Positions 54,363 to 62,071 of a stretch of 64,000 nt of DNA are shown in pieces. Under the pieces are notes generated by a model. It saw only the letters and a program-made list of their open reading frames with translations, was not told where the DNA came from and ran no database searches. Position numbers and translations under genes: made by a program. The DNA lies in the NCBI GenBank assembly GCA_963699535.1, contig CAVOUJ010000015.1:15776-79775 (forward strand). The letters run 5' to 3'. The stretch's first letter is position 1. The number at the start of each line of letters is the position of its first letter. Source of the DNA: VBDM01 sp963699535 (GTDB lineage Bacteria > Pseudomonadota > Gammaproteobacteria > Burkholderiales > SG8-39).

Positions 54363-54460
54363 AGAAAAATGCGGTCGCACACCTTTTCTGGAAAAATGCG
54401 TGCGGCTCCTTCTTCACGGCGTTGTATACTGACCCAACGAACGGGTATCACGGAGGGCCG

Positions 54461-54760
54461 ATGACTTACTTCGTGGAAGGACTGAGCGGGCACACCGAGC
54501 CCGAAACCAGGGTTCGCCGCATCGGCGAATACGATTCGCTGCCGGACGCCGTCGCCGCCGCAAAGCGGTTGGTGGACGGATATCTGCGGCGCGAGCACCG
54601 TCCCGGCATGGAGCCCAGATCGCTCCTGTCCCGTTACCAGGAGATGGGGGAGCACCCTTACATCTTCCGCGACGACGACACGACCTTCAACGTGCCGGGA
54701 TTCAACCACCTTCACTACGCCACCGCCCGGAGCACCGACGTCTGCAGCGGCAAGAAATAA
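54461..54760 (+). CDS. Hypothetical protein, 99 aa
   Basis: Not recognised. ATG 54461 with CGGAGGG 6 bases upstream; perfect terminator 23 bases after the stop, so an independent transcript. Sequence: MTYFVEGLSGHTEPETRVRRIGEYDSLPDAVAAAKRLVDGYL, then YQEMGEHPYIFRDDDTTFNVPGFNHLHYA. Soluble alpha/beta, no signal peptide. Confidence 0.7.
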   Translation: MTYFVEGLSGHTEPETRVRRIGEYDSLPDAVAAAKRLVDGYLRREHRPGMEPRSLLSRYQEMGEHPYIFRDDDTTFNVPGFNHLHYATARSTDVCSGKK

Positions 54761-54782
54761 CTTCCGCGAGTTTTGCAGCCAC

Positions 54783-54808
54783 AAGGCCGGCGATGCCGGC
54801 CTTTTCGT
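54783..54808 (+). terminator. Rho-independent terminator
   Basis: Perfect 9-bp stem AAGGCCGGC / GCCGGCCTT with GAT loop at 54783-54803, followed by TTCGTT. Confidence 0.9.
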
Positions 54809-54845
54809 TGCCAGGGTTGGATCCACGCTGTGAAACGGTGGACCT

Positions 54846-54881
54846 AGCAGCCTGTCGGAATTAGGCATCCGACAGGCTGCT
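54846..54881. repeat. Perfect 14-bp inverted repeat
   Basis: AGCAGCCTGTCGGA (54846-54859) and TCCGACAGGCTGCT (54868-54881) around ATTAGGCA. REP-like element in a gene-free stretch (54809-55101). Confidence 0.85.
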
Positions 54882-55019
54882 ATAAGCAAGACCGCTTGCG
54901 GATTTCGAATAAGACCCGGAATTACGACCCCTCTTCACTGCCGATGATTTCGCGAGCAGCCCGGTAATGAGATTTTCACTGCCTCTTCCTTCCGTTTTCG
55001 TGCGGGCGGTCTTGCATTG

Positions 55020-55051
55020 GGAGTTTGTCGGCCCAAAGTCCGACAAACTCC
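55020..55051. repeat. Perfect 12-bp inverted repeat upstream of oxidoreductase gene
   Basis: GGAGTTTGTCGG (55020-55031) and CCGACAAACTCC (55040-55051) with 8-base loop CCCAAAGT. It shares the GTCGG/CCGAC core with the 54846 repeat. 50 bases before the next gene's start. Confidence 0.8.
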
Positions 55052-55101
55052 TGGCGTGTGCTATCGTTGCGGGCTCGAATGCGTGAACCAGGGAGAACGA
55101 A

Positions 55102-56079
55102 ATGTTGAATGCCGCGATTTACGGACTGGGGCGGTGGGGCAACCGCCTGGTGGAGTCGGTGCAGGGAAGCAGCAAGATCAAGATCGTGAAGGGGATCTCC
55201 CGCGAGCCCGCGAGACACAAGGAGTTCTCGGAAAAAACCGGCATCAAGGTTGTCTCATCCTACGGGCGGGTCCTGAAGGACCCCGAGATCGGCGCCGTCA
55301 TATTGGCAACGCCGCATTCCCTGCATTTGAAGCAGATCGCGCAGGCGGCGAAGGCCGGCAAGCACGTTTTTGTCGAGAAGCCGATGACGTTGACGCGCAA
55401 GACCGCGGAGAAGGCGATCGAGGCGTGCCGGGCGGCAGGCATCACGCTCAGCATCGGATTCAATCGCCGCCACGCCCCGTCGTTCGTCGAGATGCTGTAT
55501 CGCATCCGCTCCGGCAAGATCGGCGACGTGCTGCACGTCGAGGCGACGCATTCCGGGCCCACCGGCTACAACCTGGACACGAGCAGCTGGCGCTCCACCC
55601 GCGCCGAAGCACCGGCAGGGGGGATGACGGCGCGCGGCATCCACACGCTGGACGGCATGATCCAGATCGCGGGCCTGGTCACGAGCGTCTATGCGTTCAG
55701 TGACAAGCGCAAGCTTCCCGCCGAGGTCGACATGGACGACACGACCTCGATGCTGCTCAAATTCGCGAGCGGCGCGACCGGGTCGCTCAGCACCGTGTTC
55801 GTGACCGCCGACCTCTACCGCATGCACGTCTTCGGATCGAAGGGCTGGATCGAGATGCGCGGCGACACCGAGCTCGTCATGCGCGGCCTCGAGGGCCAGC
55901 CGGAGCGGATCACGCTGCCGGCGGTGGACAAGGAAAAAGCGGAGCTCGAGGCGTTCGCCGACGGCGTCGAGGAGAAAAAGAATTTCGTGGTGCCCGCCGA
56001 GGAGGCCGTCAACGGCGTCGCCGTGCTGGAAGCGATCGTCGCTTCGGCGGCGCGCGGAAAACCGATTCAGATCAAGTGA
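55102..56079 (+). CDS. Gfo/Idh/MocA-family NAD(P)-dependent oxidoreductase
   Basis: 325 residues; GGGAG site. N-terminal Rossmann AAIYGLGRWGNRLVESVQG, GAVILATPHSLHLKQIAQAAKAGKHVFVEKPMTLT (the family's HVFVEKP with catalytic-lysine context), SIGFNRRHAPSF, C-terminal alpha/beta domain with GGMTARGIHTLDGMIQIAG (active-site His/Asp region). Substrate unknown, often sugar or polyol derivatives. Convergent with the following dehydrogenase gene. Confidence 0.92.
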   Translation: MLNAAIYGLGRWGNRLVESVQGSSKIKIVKGISREPARHKEFSEKTGIKVVSSYGRVLKDPEIGAVILATPHSLHLKQIAQAAKAGKHVFVEKPMTLTRKTAEKAIEACRAAGITLSIGFNRRHAPSFVEMLYRIRSGKIGDVLHVEATHSGPTGYNLDTSSWRSTRAEAPAGGMTARGIHTLDGMIQIAGLVTSVYAFSDKRKLPAEVDMDDTTSMLLKFASGATGSLSTVFVTADLYRMHVFGSKGWIEMRGDTELVMRGLEGQPERITLPAVDKEKAELEAFADGVEEKKNFVVPAEEAVNGVAVLEAIVASAARGKPIQIK

Positions 56080-56187
56080 CGGATGGGGCGTGACTGATGA
56101 AACGGGCTATCCCGTAACGCTCCTTGCCCGTGCCTCTCCACGCGAACGGGGAGAGGCAACGGGCTTCCTTCCACACGCTCGCCGCAC

Positions 56188-56237
56188 CAGTCACGCAATT
56201 CCAGTCACGTGGTACCAGTCACGCTTTATCAGTCACG
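56188..56237. repeat. Four 8-mers CAGTCACG at exact 14-bp spacing
   Basis: CAGTCACG begins at 56188, 56202, 56216 and 56230; the six bases between copies differ. An inverted copy CGTGACTG is at 56089-56096, on the other side of the convergent intergenic space. Also between them is the hairpin-forming CCTCTCCACGCGAACGGGGA (56134-56153). Confidence 0.8.
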
Positions 56238-56247
56238 CCGTTCGGCG

Positions 56248-57168
56248 TCAGCCGCGGTCCAGCACCTGCTGGACCGCGGCGGCCGGCACCTTGATCTCGA
56301 CACCGGCGCGCTCTTCCTGCAGCAGCATGAAGATGCGCGAGTCGCGCTTGGCCCAGCCCTCGCGGTTCATCGCTTCCGTCATTTCCTGGAGCACCGTGTT
56401 CGCGAGCTTCATCGGCACGTGAAATTCGCGGCCGAGGTCGGTCGCCAGCGTTACATCCTTGTGAGCGAGCCCGAGCGCGAACGAGGGCGGATCGAACTTC
56501 CCGATCAGGAACTGCTCGGCGAGCCGGTCGAATGATCGCTTGCGGCCGAACGCGCCCTGGCGCACCGCGGACCATAGTGCAAGAGGCTCCACCCCGGCCT
56601 TCACCCCGAGCGTGAACACCTCGGCGAGCGCGGCGAGGATCGCGTAACCGGCGCAGTTGTGCACGAGCTTGGCGACGGTGCCGGCGCCGACCGGGCCGAT
56701 GTACACCGCCTGGTCGCCGATGGCATCGAGCACGGCTTTGTGCTTGTCGAATGCGGCCTTGTCGCCGCCTACCCACAGCGCGAGCTTGCCGCTCTTCGCG
56801 CCGGAGGGGCCGCCGCTCACTGGCGCATCGAGCATCGCAATACCCTTGGCCGCGAACCGTTCACTCAGGCGGCGCACCACGGTGGGCGAATTGGTCGAGA
56901 GGTCGAACCACGCTGTGCCCTTGCGCATCCCGGCGAGCAGCGGCTCCGCGACCGCCTCGACTTCTTTCGGGCCGGGCAGCGAGGTGAACACCACGTCGGC
57001 CGCATCCGCCACCTTGCGTGCCGAGTCGGCCCATGTTGCTCCCGCCTTGAGGTGCGGCGCGGCCGCTTCGCGCCGGATGTCGTTGACGACCAGGTCATAG
57101 CCCTTGGCGCGAACGTTCAACGCCATGCTTGCGCCCATGGTGCCGATGCCGATGAAACCCACTTTCAT
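56248..57168 (-). CDS. 3-hydroxyisobutyrate dehydrogenase-family oxidoreductase
   Basis: 306 residues; GGGAG site before ATG 57168. MKVGFIGIGTMGASMALNVRAKGYDLVVND (Rossmann), DAPVSGGPSGAKSGKLALWVGGDKAAF, IGPVGAGTVAKLVHNCAGYAILAALAEVFTLGVKAG (catalytic Lys in AKLVHN). Reduces or oxidises small beta-hydroxyacids. Divergent from the IclR-mutase operon with ~180 bp between, so it may be co-regulated. Confidence 0.92.
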   Translation of the reverse strand: MKVGFIGIGTMGASMALNVRAKGYDLVVNDIRREAAAPHLKAGATWADSARKVADAADVVFTSLPGPKEVEAVAEPLLAGMRKGTAWFDLSTNSPTVVRRLSERFAAKGIAMLDAPVSGGPSGAKSGKLALWVGGDKAAFDKHKAVLDAIGDQAVYIGPVGAGTVAKLVHNCAGYAILAALAEVFTLGVKAGVEPLALWSAVRQGAFGRKRSFDRLAEQFLIGKFDPPSFALGLAHKDVTLATDLGREFHVPMKLANTVLQEMTEAMNREGWAKRDSRIFMLLQEERAGVEIKVPAAAVQQVLDRG

Positions 57169-57311
57169 GTAGCTCTCCCTTTGCGAGGCGCCATTCTGCC
57201 CCGCAACCTCGCGTGCTGCAACACAGTCAATGCGTGATGAGGTCGGCCGGGTCCGAACCGCGAAATTTCCGCACCCCGGGCCGCGGGCGGACTCTGCGCA
57301 GCGGGTGGGGC

Positions 57312-57340
57312 TTGACGCCCATATTCTATTAGATAGAATA
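57312..57340 (+). promoter_or_regulatory. Sigma-70 promoter overlapped by a perfect palindrome (likely IclR operator)
   Basis: -35 TTGACG (57312-57317), 16-bp spacer, -10 TAGAAT (57334-57339). The palindrome TATTCTAT-TAG-ATAGAATA (57322-57340) covers the -10 box and ends 10 bases before the regulator's ATG. The AT-rich palindrome stands out in GC-rich DNA and its position fits autorepression. Confidence 0.72.
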
Positions 57341-57350
57341 AACTTTCAAT

Positions 57351-58109
57351 ATGCTGAAAACAGTGAAAAGCCCGCAGGGCGCGCTGGCGCGCACGCTCGA
57401 CATCTTCGAGATCTTCGGCGCGGCCCGCCATCCCCTTTCGCTTTCCGAGATCGCGCGCACGATCAGCGTGCCGGTGAGCAGTTGCCACCTGTTGCTGCGC
57501 ACCCTGCTCGACTGCGGCTACCTGTACTCGCTGGGGCGGCGCAAGCTGTATTACCCGACGCGGCGCTTGTACGATGTCGCGCGCAGCATCGCCGCCCATG
57601 ACGCGCTGATCGAGGAGTTGCGGCCGGTGCTCACGAGCCTGCGTGATCGCAGCGGGGAGACCGTGATCCTGGGCAAGCGTCAGGGCGACGCGGTGCTGTA
57701 CCTGGAAGTGCTGGAGAGCGCGAAAACGGTCCGCTACACGGCCCGTGCCGGGGAATACAAGCCGCTGCACGCGAGTGCGATCGGCAAGGCGCTCCTCGGG
57801 GCGCTCCCGCCGGAGGAGTTCGATGCCTGGCTGGGCTCGCACCCGCTGCCGCGGGTGACCCCCAATACGCTTGCCACGGCGGCGCAACTCAAACTCAACC
57901 TGCAACAGGGCAGGAAGCGCGGTTACTTCGTCACGCGGGGCGAAAACGTCATCGACGTGATGGCGATTGCAACAAGCCTGGCGCTCGATAACGAGGCGCT
58001 CGGGATTGCGATCGCCGGGCCGCTGCATCGCATGGAGCCCGCGCTTGCCCGTCACGCCGATTTGCTGCGCGCCGCGGGCAGCCGGATCAACCGGGGGCGT
58101 GCGCGATGA
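57351..58109 (+). CDS. IclR-family transcriptional regulator
   Basis: 252 residues. N-terminal winged helix LARTLDIFEIFGAARHPLSLSEIARTISVPVSSCHLLLRTLLDCGYL, then the IclR effector domain VLTSLRDRSGETVILGKRQGDAVLYLEVLES, YKPLHASAIGKALLGALPPEEF and GYFVTRGENVIDVMAIATSL. Heads the operon 57351-63012; its TGA overlaps the hydratase start (ATGA). Probably senses an aromatic or acyl-type ligand and controls this catabolic unit. Confidence 0.92.
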   Translation: MLKTVKSPQGALARTLDIFEIFGAARHPLSLSEIARTISVPVSSCHLLLRTLLDCGYLYSLGRRKLYYPTRRLYDVARSIAAHDALIEELRPVLTSLRDRSGETVILGKRQGDAVLYLEVLESAKTVRYTARAGEYKPLHASAIGKALLGALPPEEFDAWLGSHPLPRVTPNTLATAAQLKLNLQQGRKRGYFVTRGENVIDVMAIATSLALDNEALGIAIAGPLHRMEPALARHADLLRAAGSRINRGRAR

Positions 58110-58891
58110 GCGATGGCGGCTCGATGGTGGTCGCTGAAGCCGCGGGGGGCGTGCTCGACGTCACCATCAATCGCCCCGAGAAGCGCAACGCGTTGAGCCG
58201 TCCGCTGCTGGGGGAACTGAAACGCGTGTTTTCGGAGTTTGCCGGCGTGGATGGCCTCCGCGTGGCCGTCCTGCGCGGCGCCGGCGACAAGAGCTTTGCG
58301 GCCGGGGGCGATTTACGTGACCTCGCGCAGGTGCGCGTGCGTGAGGATGCGCGGCGAATGGCAGAGGAAGCGCATGATGCGCTCGACGCGATACGCGGGT
58401 TCCCGTTGCCGGTCGTGGCGGCGCTCAATGGGGATGCCCTCGGCGGCGGCGCCGAGCTGGCCCTCGCCTGTGATGTGCGCGTGGCCGCCAGCCACGCGCA
58501 CATCGGTTTCATCCAGGGACGGCTCAACATCGCGACGGCATGGGGCGGCGGCGGGGATTTGATGCGATTGGTGGGCACGGCAAGGGCATTGCATATCCTG
58601 GCTGCGGGCGAGGTGCTGGATGCGGCCGGCGCGCAACGCCTCGGCCTGGTTGACGAGGTGGGTGCCCCAGGCGAGCCACTGCAAGCGCTGATTGATCGCT
58701 TCATCGCGCCGTTCCTGCAGCAGGCCCCGCAGGTTCTGCGTGGCTTCAAGGCGCTCGCAGCGGCGATCCGCAAGGGCCTGCCGGGCGCGGAGATTCGCGA
58801 AATCGAAACGCGTCACCTCGTCGAGACCTGGGTGCATCCTGATCACTGGCAGGCCGCCGACAAAATCCTCGGCGCGAGGAGTGCGACGTGA
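58106..58891 (+). CDS. Enoyl-CoA hydratase/isomerase family protein
   Basis: 261 residues. Crotonase fold: VTINRPEKRNALSRPLLGEL, KSFAAGGDLRDLAQV (oxyanion hole 1), LPVVAALNGDALGGGAELALACDVRVAASHAHIGFIQGRLNIATAWGGGGDLMRLVG (oxyanion hole GGG). At the hydratase catalytic-glutamate positions, GAELALACD supplies one Glu, while the second position is replaced in IGFIQGRLNI, so it may be an isomerase, decarboxylase or hydrolase rather than a hydratase. Confidence 0.9.
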   Translation: MSDGGSMVVAEAAGGVLDVTINRPEKRNALSRPLLGELKRVFSEFAGVDGLRVAVLRGAGDKSFAAGGDLRDLAQVRVREDARRMAEEAHDALDAIRGFPLPVVAALNGDALGGGAELALACDVRVAASHAHIGFIQGRLNIATAWGGGGDLMRLVGTARALHILAAGEVLDAAGAQRLGLVDEVGAPGEPLQALIDRFIAPFLQQAPQVLRGFKALAAAIRKGLPGAEIREIETRHLVETWVHPDHWQAADKILGARSAT

Positions 58892-60528
58892 GCGTCCAGG
58901 GCGCACCGAAACAGCCCGCGGCCGCCGCGGGCGACCCTGCGCGGCAGCCGCCCCGGCAGGTAAGCGGTTCCGGCATTCCGATCCCGGTGGTCGCGACAGC
59001 CGACATGCGCGGCGGCGCGCCGCTGGAGGCGCCCGGAGTTTATCCCTTCACGCGCGGTATCTTTCCGGACGGCTACAGCGGCCGGTTGTGGACGTTCCGC
59101 CAGTACTCGGGCTTCGGCACGGCCGAGGAGTCGAACCAGCGCTACCGGTTCCTGCTCGAGCAGGGACAGACCGGCCTCTCGGTCGCGCTCGATCTGCCCA
59201 CGCAATGCGGCTACGATCCGGTCGATCCGATGGCGCGATCCGAAGTGGGCAAGGTCGGGGTGTCGCTTTCGACCCTGGCTGATGCCGAGGTGCTGTTCGA
59301 TGGCATCGATCTCGCGCGCATCTCGACCTCGTTCACCATCAATGGCACCGCCGCGATCATCTACGCGATGTACCTGGCGGTGGCCGACAAGCACGGCGTG
59401 CCGCGAGAGAAGCTCACCGGCACGATCCAGAACGACATCCTCAAGGAGTACGTGGCGCGCGGCACCTGGATCTTCCCGGTCAAGCCCTCGATGCGGCTCA
59501 TCGCCGACACCATTCTCTTTTCGAGCGACGCCACCCCACGCTTCAACCCGATCAGCATTGCCGGTGCGCACGTGCGCGATGCGGGCGCCACCGCGGTGGA
59601 AGAAATGGCCTACACGCTCGCCAACGGGCTTGCTTACGTTGACGAGTTGCAGCGGCGCGGGGGCGACGTCGACCGGTTCGGCAGGCGCCTGTCGTTCTTT
59701 TTCTACGTGCACATGGATTTCTTCGACGAAGTGTGCAAGTTCCGCGCCACGCGCCGCATCTGGGCGCGGCTCATGCGCGAACGCTACGGCGTGCAGGATC
59801 CGCGCGCGCAGCATTTCCGCTTCGGCGTGGTGTGCGGCGGCTCCTCTCTCGTCTCCGCGCAACCCTACAACAACATCATGCGGGTGGCGATCGAAACGAT
59901 GGCGGCGGTGCTGGGCGGCGCGCAATCCATCTTCACCTGTGCCTACGACGAGCCGTTCCAGATCCCCACGGAGTTCTCGGCCGAGCTCGCGTTGCGCACG
60001 CAGCAGATCATTGCCTATGAGGCCGGCATTGCCAGGACCGTCGATCCGCTCGGCGGCAGTTATTTCGTCGAGCAGCACACCGATCGCATGGAACAGGCAA
60101 TCCTCGAGGTGATGCGGGAGATCGACGGCTACGGCGGCGTGATCAAGGCGATCGAGGACGGCTGGCTGCAGATGCGCATCGCCGAGCGGGCGCGCGAGCG
60201 CAAGGTGAAGGTCGACCGCGGCGAGACCGTCGTGGTGGGCCAGAACGCGTTCCGCCACGCCGGCCAGAGCGAAGAATTCGGCGAAGTGTTCCGGCTCGAT
60301 CCGCAGGCCGCCCGGCGCGTGATCGAGCGCTACGAAGCCGTGAAGGCGCGGCGCAACGCCACCGAGGTGGGGCGCGTGCTCGCGCGCCTGCGGCAGGCGG
60401 CGGCGAAGGACGATGAGAACCTGATGCCCTATCTCGTCGAGTGCTGCCACGCTTATGCGACCGTGGGCGAGATGGTGCAGCAGTTGAAGGCGCTGTGGGG
60501 CGAGTTCCAGGAACCGGTGCGGCTATGA
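58888..60528 (+). CDS. Acyl-CoA mutase, large (substrate-binding) subunit, methylmalonyl-CoA mutase type
   Basis: 546 residues from a GTG overlapping the previous stop. TIM-barrel mutase domain: GIFPDGYSGRLWTFRQYSGFGTAEESNQRYRFLLEQGQTGLSVALDLPTQCGYDP, TSFTINGTAAIIYAMYLAVAD, TIQNDILKEYVARGTWIFPVKPSMRLIADTI, FNPISIAGAHVRDAGATAVEEMAYTLA, EPFQIPTEFSAELALRTQQIIAYEAGIARTVDPLGGSYFVE. The Tyr of RQYSGF and Arg of PSMRL correspond to residues that hold the carboxylate in methylmalonyl-CoA mutase. No B12 domain; that is on the next gene, as in split mutases. Confidence 0.92.
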   Translation: MSVQGAPKQPAAAAGDPARQPPRQVSGSGIPIPVVATADMRGGAPLEAPGVYPFTRGIFPDGYSGRLWTFRQYSGFGTAEESNQRYRFLLEQGQTGLSVALDLPTQCGYDPVDPMARSEVGKVGVSLSTLADAEVLFDGIDLARISTSFTINGTAAIIYAMYLAVADKHGVPREKLTGTIQNDILKEYVARGTWIFPVKPSMRLIADTILFSSDATPRFNPISIAGAHVRDAGATAVEEMAYTLANGLAYVDELQRRGGDVDRFGRRLSFFFYVHMDFFDEVCKFRATRRIWARLMRERYGVQDPRAQHFRFGVVCGGSSLVSAQPYNNIMRVAIETMAAVLGGAQSIFTCAYDEPFQIPTEFSAELALRTQQIIAYEAGIARTVDPLGGSYFVEQHTDRMEQAILEVMREIDGYGGVIKAIEDGWLQMRIAERARERKVKVDRGETVVVGQNAFRHAGQSEEFGEVFRLDPQAARRVIERYEAVKARRNATEVGRVLARLRQAAAKDDENLMPYLVECCHAYATVGEMVQQLKALWGEFQEPVRL

Positions 60529-60953
60529 CGAATGTGGCCCGCACCCCCGTTTTGCGCGGCAAGCGGATCCTGGTCGCGAAACCCGGGCTCGACGGCCATG
60601 ACGCCGGCGCCAAGGTGATCGCGCTCGCGCTGCGCGATGCCGGGGCCGAAGTGATCTACACGGGGCTGCGCAAGAGCCCGGAGCACATCGCGCGCGTCGC
60701 GATCGAGGAGGGCGTGGACGCGGTCGGCCTGTCGGTGCTCTCCGGCAGCCATCGCGAGCTCGTGGCGGACACCGTGAATGGCTTGCGCCAGGCCGGCGCA
60801 GCGCACGTGCAGGTGTTCGTCGGAGGGACGATCCCGGCCGCGGATGTCGAGTATCTGCGCGGCCTCGGCGTGCGCGGAATCTATACGAGCGCCATGCCGC
60901 TCGATGAGGTCGTCGCCTCGGTGGCGCAGGCGCTCGCGGAACATCTCCCGTGA
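60525..60953 (+). CDS. Acyl-CoA mutase small subunit, cobalamin-binding
   Basis: 142 residues; ATG overlaps the large-subunit stop. KRILVAKPGLDGHDAGAKVIALALRDAGAEVIYTGLRKSPEHIA contains DxHxxG with the lower-ligand histidine. The full B12 motif is met: DGHDAG, 41 residues, SVL, 27 residues, GG (VGGTIPAADV). Completes a two-subunit mutase with the upstream gene. Confidence 0.95.
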   Translation: MTNVARTPVLRGKRILVAKPGLDGHDAGAKVIALALRDAGAEVIYTGLRKSPEHIARVAIEEGVDAVGLSVLSGSHRELVADTVNGLRQAGAAHVQVFVGGTIPAADVEYLRGLGVRGIYTSAMPLDEVVASVAQALAEHLP

Positions 60954-62071
60954 ACGGGCCGCTCGCCGGTTTCCGCATCCTCGAGGTCGGCCACATGCTG
61001 GCCGGGCCCTATTGCGGGATGCTGCTCGCTGACCTGGGGGCGGAAGTCATCAAGATCGAAACCGGCGCCGGGGACATCGCGCGGCGGATGGGGCGCCATC
61101 ACGTCGGCGAGCACAACGTGTATTTTGCGAGCTTGAATCGCAACAAGTTGAGCATCACGCTCGATTTGGCGAGCGCCGAGGGGCGCACGGCGTTTCGCGC
61201 ACTGGTCACGAGCGCCCACGGCCTGATCACCAACCTGCGGCCACGCGCGATCAAGAAGCTCGGCCTGACCTACGATGACCTCAAGGCGTTTAACCCGCGG
61301 CTCGTGTGCGTTGCGCTTACGGGCTACGGGCTGGAGGGGCCCTACGCCGATCGCCCCGCCTACGATTACGTGATCCAGGCGATGACCGGCATCATGCAGA
61401 TGACCGGCGACCCCGATGCCGAGCCGGCCAAGGCGGGCTATTCGGCGGTGGACAACTCGGCTGGCATCATGGCGGCGCTGGCGCTCGTCGCGAAGCTCGC
61501 CGAGGGCAAGGGCGGGCAGGTGGATGTGGCGATGCACGATGTCGTCCTCTCCCAGCTCAATTATGTCGTCGCGGCCTGGCTCAATGCCGGCGAGCGACCG
61601 CAGCGCCACGCGCGATCCGCCCATCCCTTCATCGTCCCGGCGCAGGTGTTCCCGACGCGCGAGGGCTGGCTGATGCTGTTCATCACGCACGACGAGTTCT
61701 GGAGGAGTTTTTGCGAGGAAGTGGACCGCCCGGGCTGGGTGAGCGACGCGCGTTTTGCCACCATCGAGGGGCGTCGCGAAAACCGCGCGCTGGTGATCGA
61801 GTCGCTCACCGATCTCCTCAACACCGACACCGCCGCCCGCTGGGCCGCGCGCCTCGTGCCGCGCGGCATCGTTGCCGCCGCGGTGGACACGCTCGACAAC
61901 GCGCTGGCGAGCGATCTGGTGCGGTCGCGCGACATGGTGGTCACGCTCGATGGCAGCGGCGTGAGGGCGGCCGGCAATCCGATCAAGATGCCGGGCGTCG
62001 AACCCGAGTACCGGGCGCCGCCGAGGCTCGGCGAGCACAATGAGCGCATCGCGGGGGAGCGCATCCGATGA
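60950..62071 (+). CDS. CaiB/BaiF-family (class III) CoA-transferase
   Basis: 373 residues from GTG 60950 overlapping the previous stop. PLAGFRILEVGHMLAGPYCGMLLADLGAEVIKIETGAGDIARRMG opens as in family III transferases; NRNKLSITLDLASAEGRTAFRALV, DYVIQAMTGIMQMTGDPDAEPAKAGYSAVDNSAGIMAALALVAKL and VDVAMHDVVLSQLNYVVAAWL (catalytic Asp in this segment) follow. Moves CoA between carboxylic acids. In this operon it probably activates the substrate from succinyl-CoA or a similar donor. Confidence 0.92.
   Translation: MNGPLAGFRILEVGHMLAGPYCGMLLADLGAEVIKIETGAGDIARRMGRHHVGEHNVYFASLNRNKLSITLDLASAEGRTAFRALVTSAHGLITNLRPRAIKKLGLTYDDLKAFNPRLVCVALTGYGLEGPYADRPAYDYVIQAMTGIMQMTGDPDAEPAKAGYSAVDNSAGIMAALALVAKLAEGKGGQVDVAMHDVVLSQLNYVVAAWLNAGERPQRHARSAHPFIVPAQVFPTREGWLMLFITHDEFWRSFCEEVDRPGWVSDARFATIEGRRENRALVIESLTDLLNTDTAARWAARLVPRGIVAAAVDTLDNALASDLVRSRDMVVTLDGSGVRAAGNPIKMPGVEPEYRAPPRLGEHNERIAGERIR

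Noticed and set aside
53365..54417. Minus-strand 350-codon frame
   Set aside because: It lies opposite a clear MDR dehydrogenase and cupin gene and begins within the dispersed repeat; no family resemblance.
56188..56237. CRISPR array
   Set aside because: Repeat units are 8 bp with 6-bp fillers, far too short for repeats and spacers, and no cas genes are nearby.
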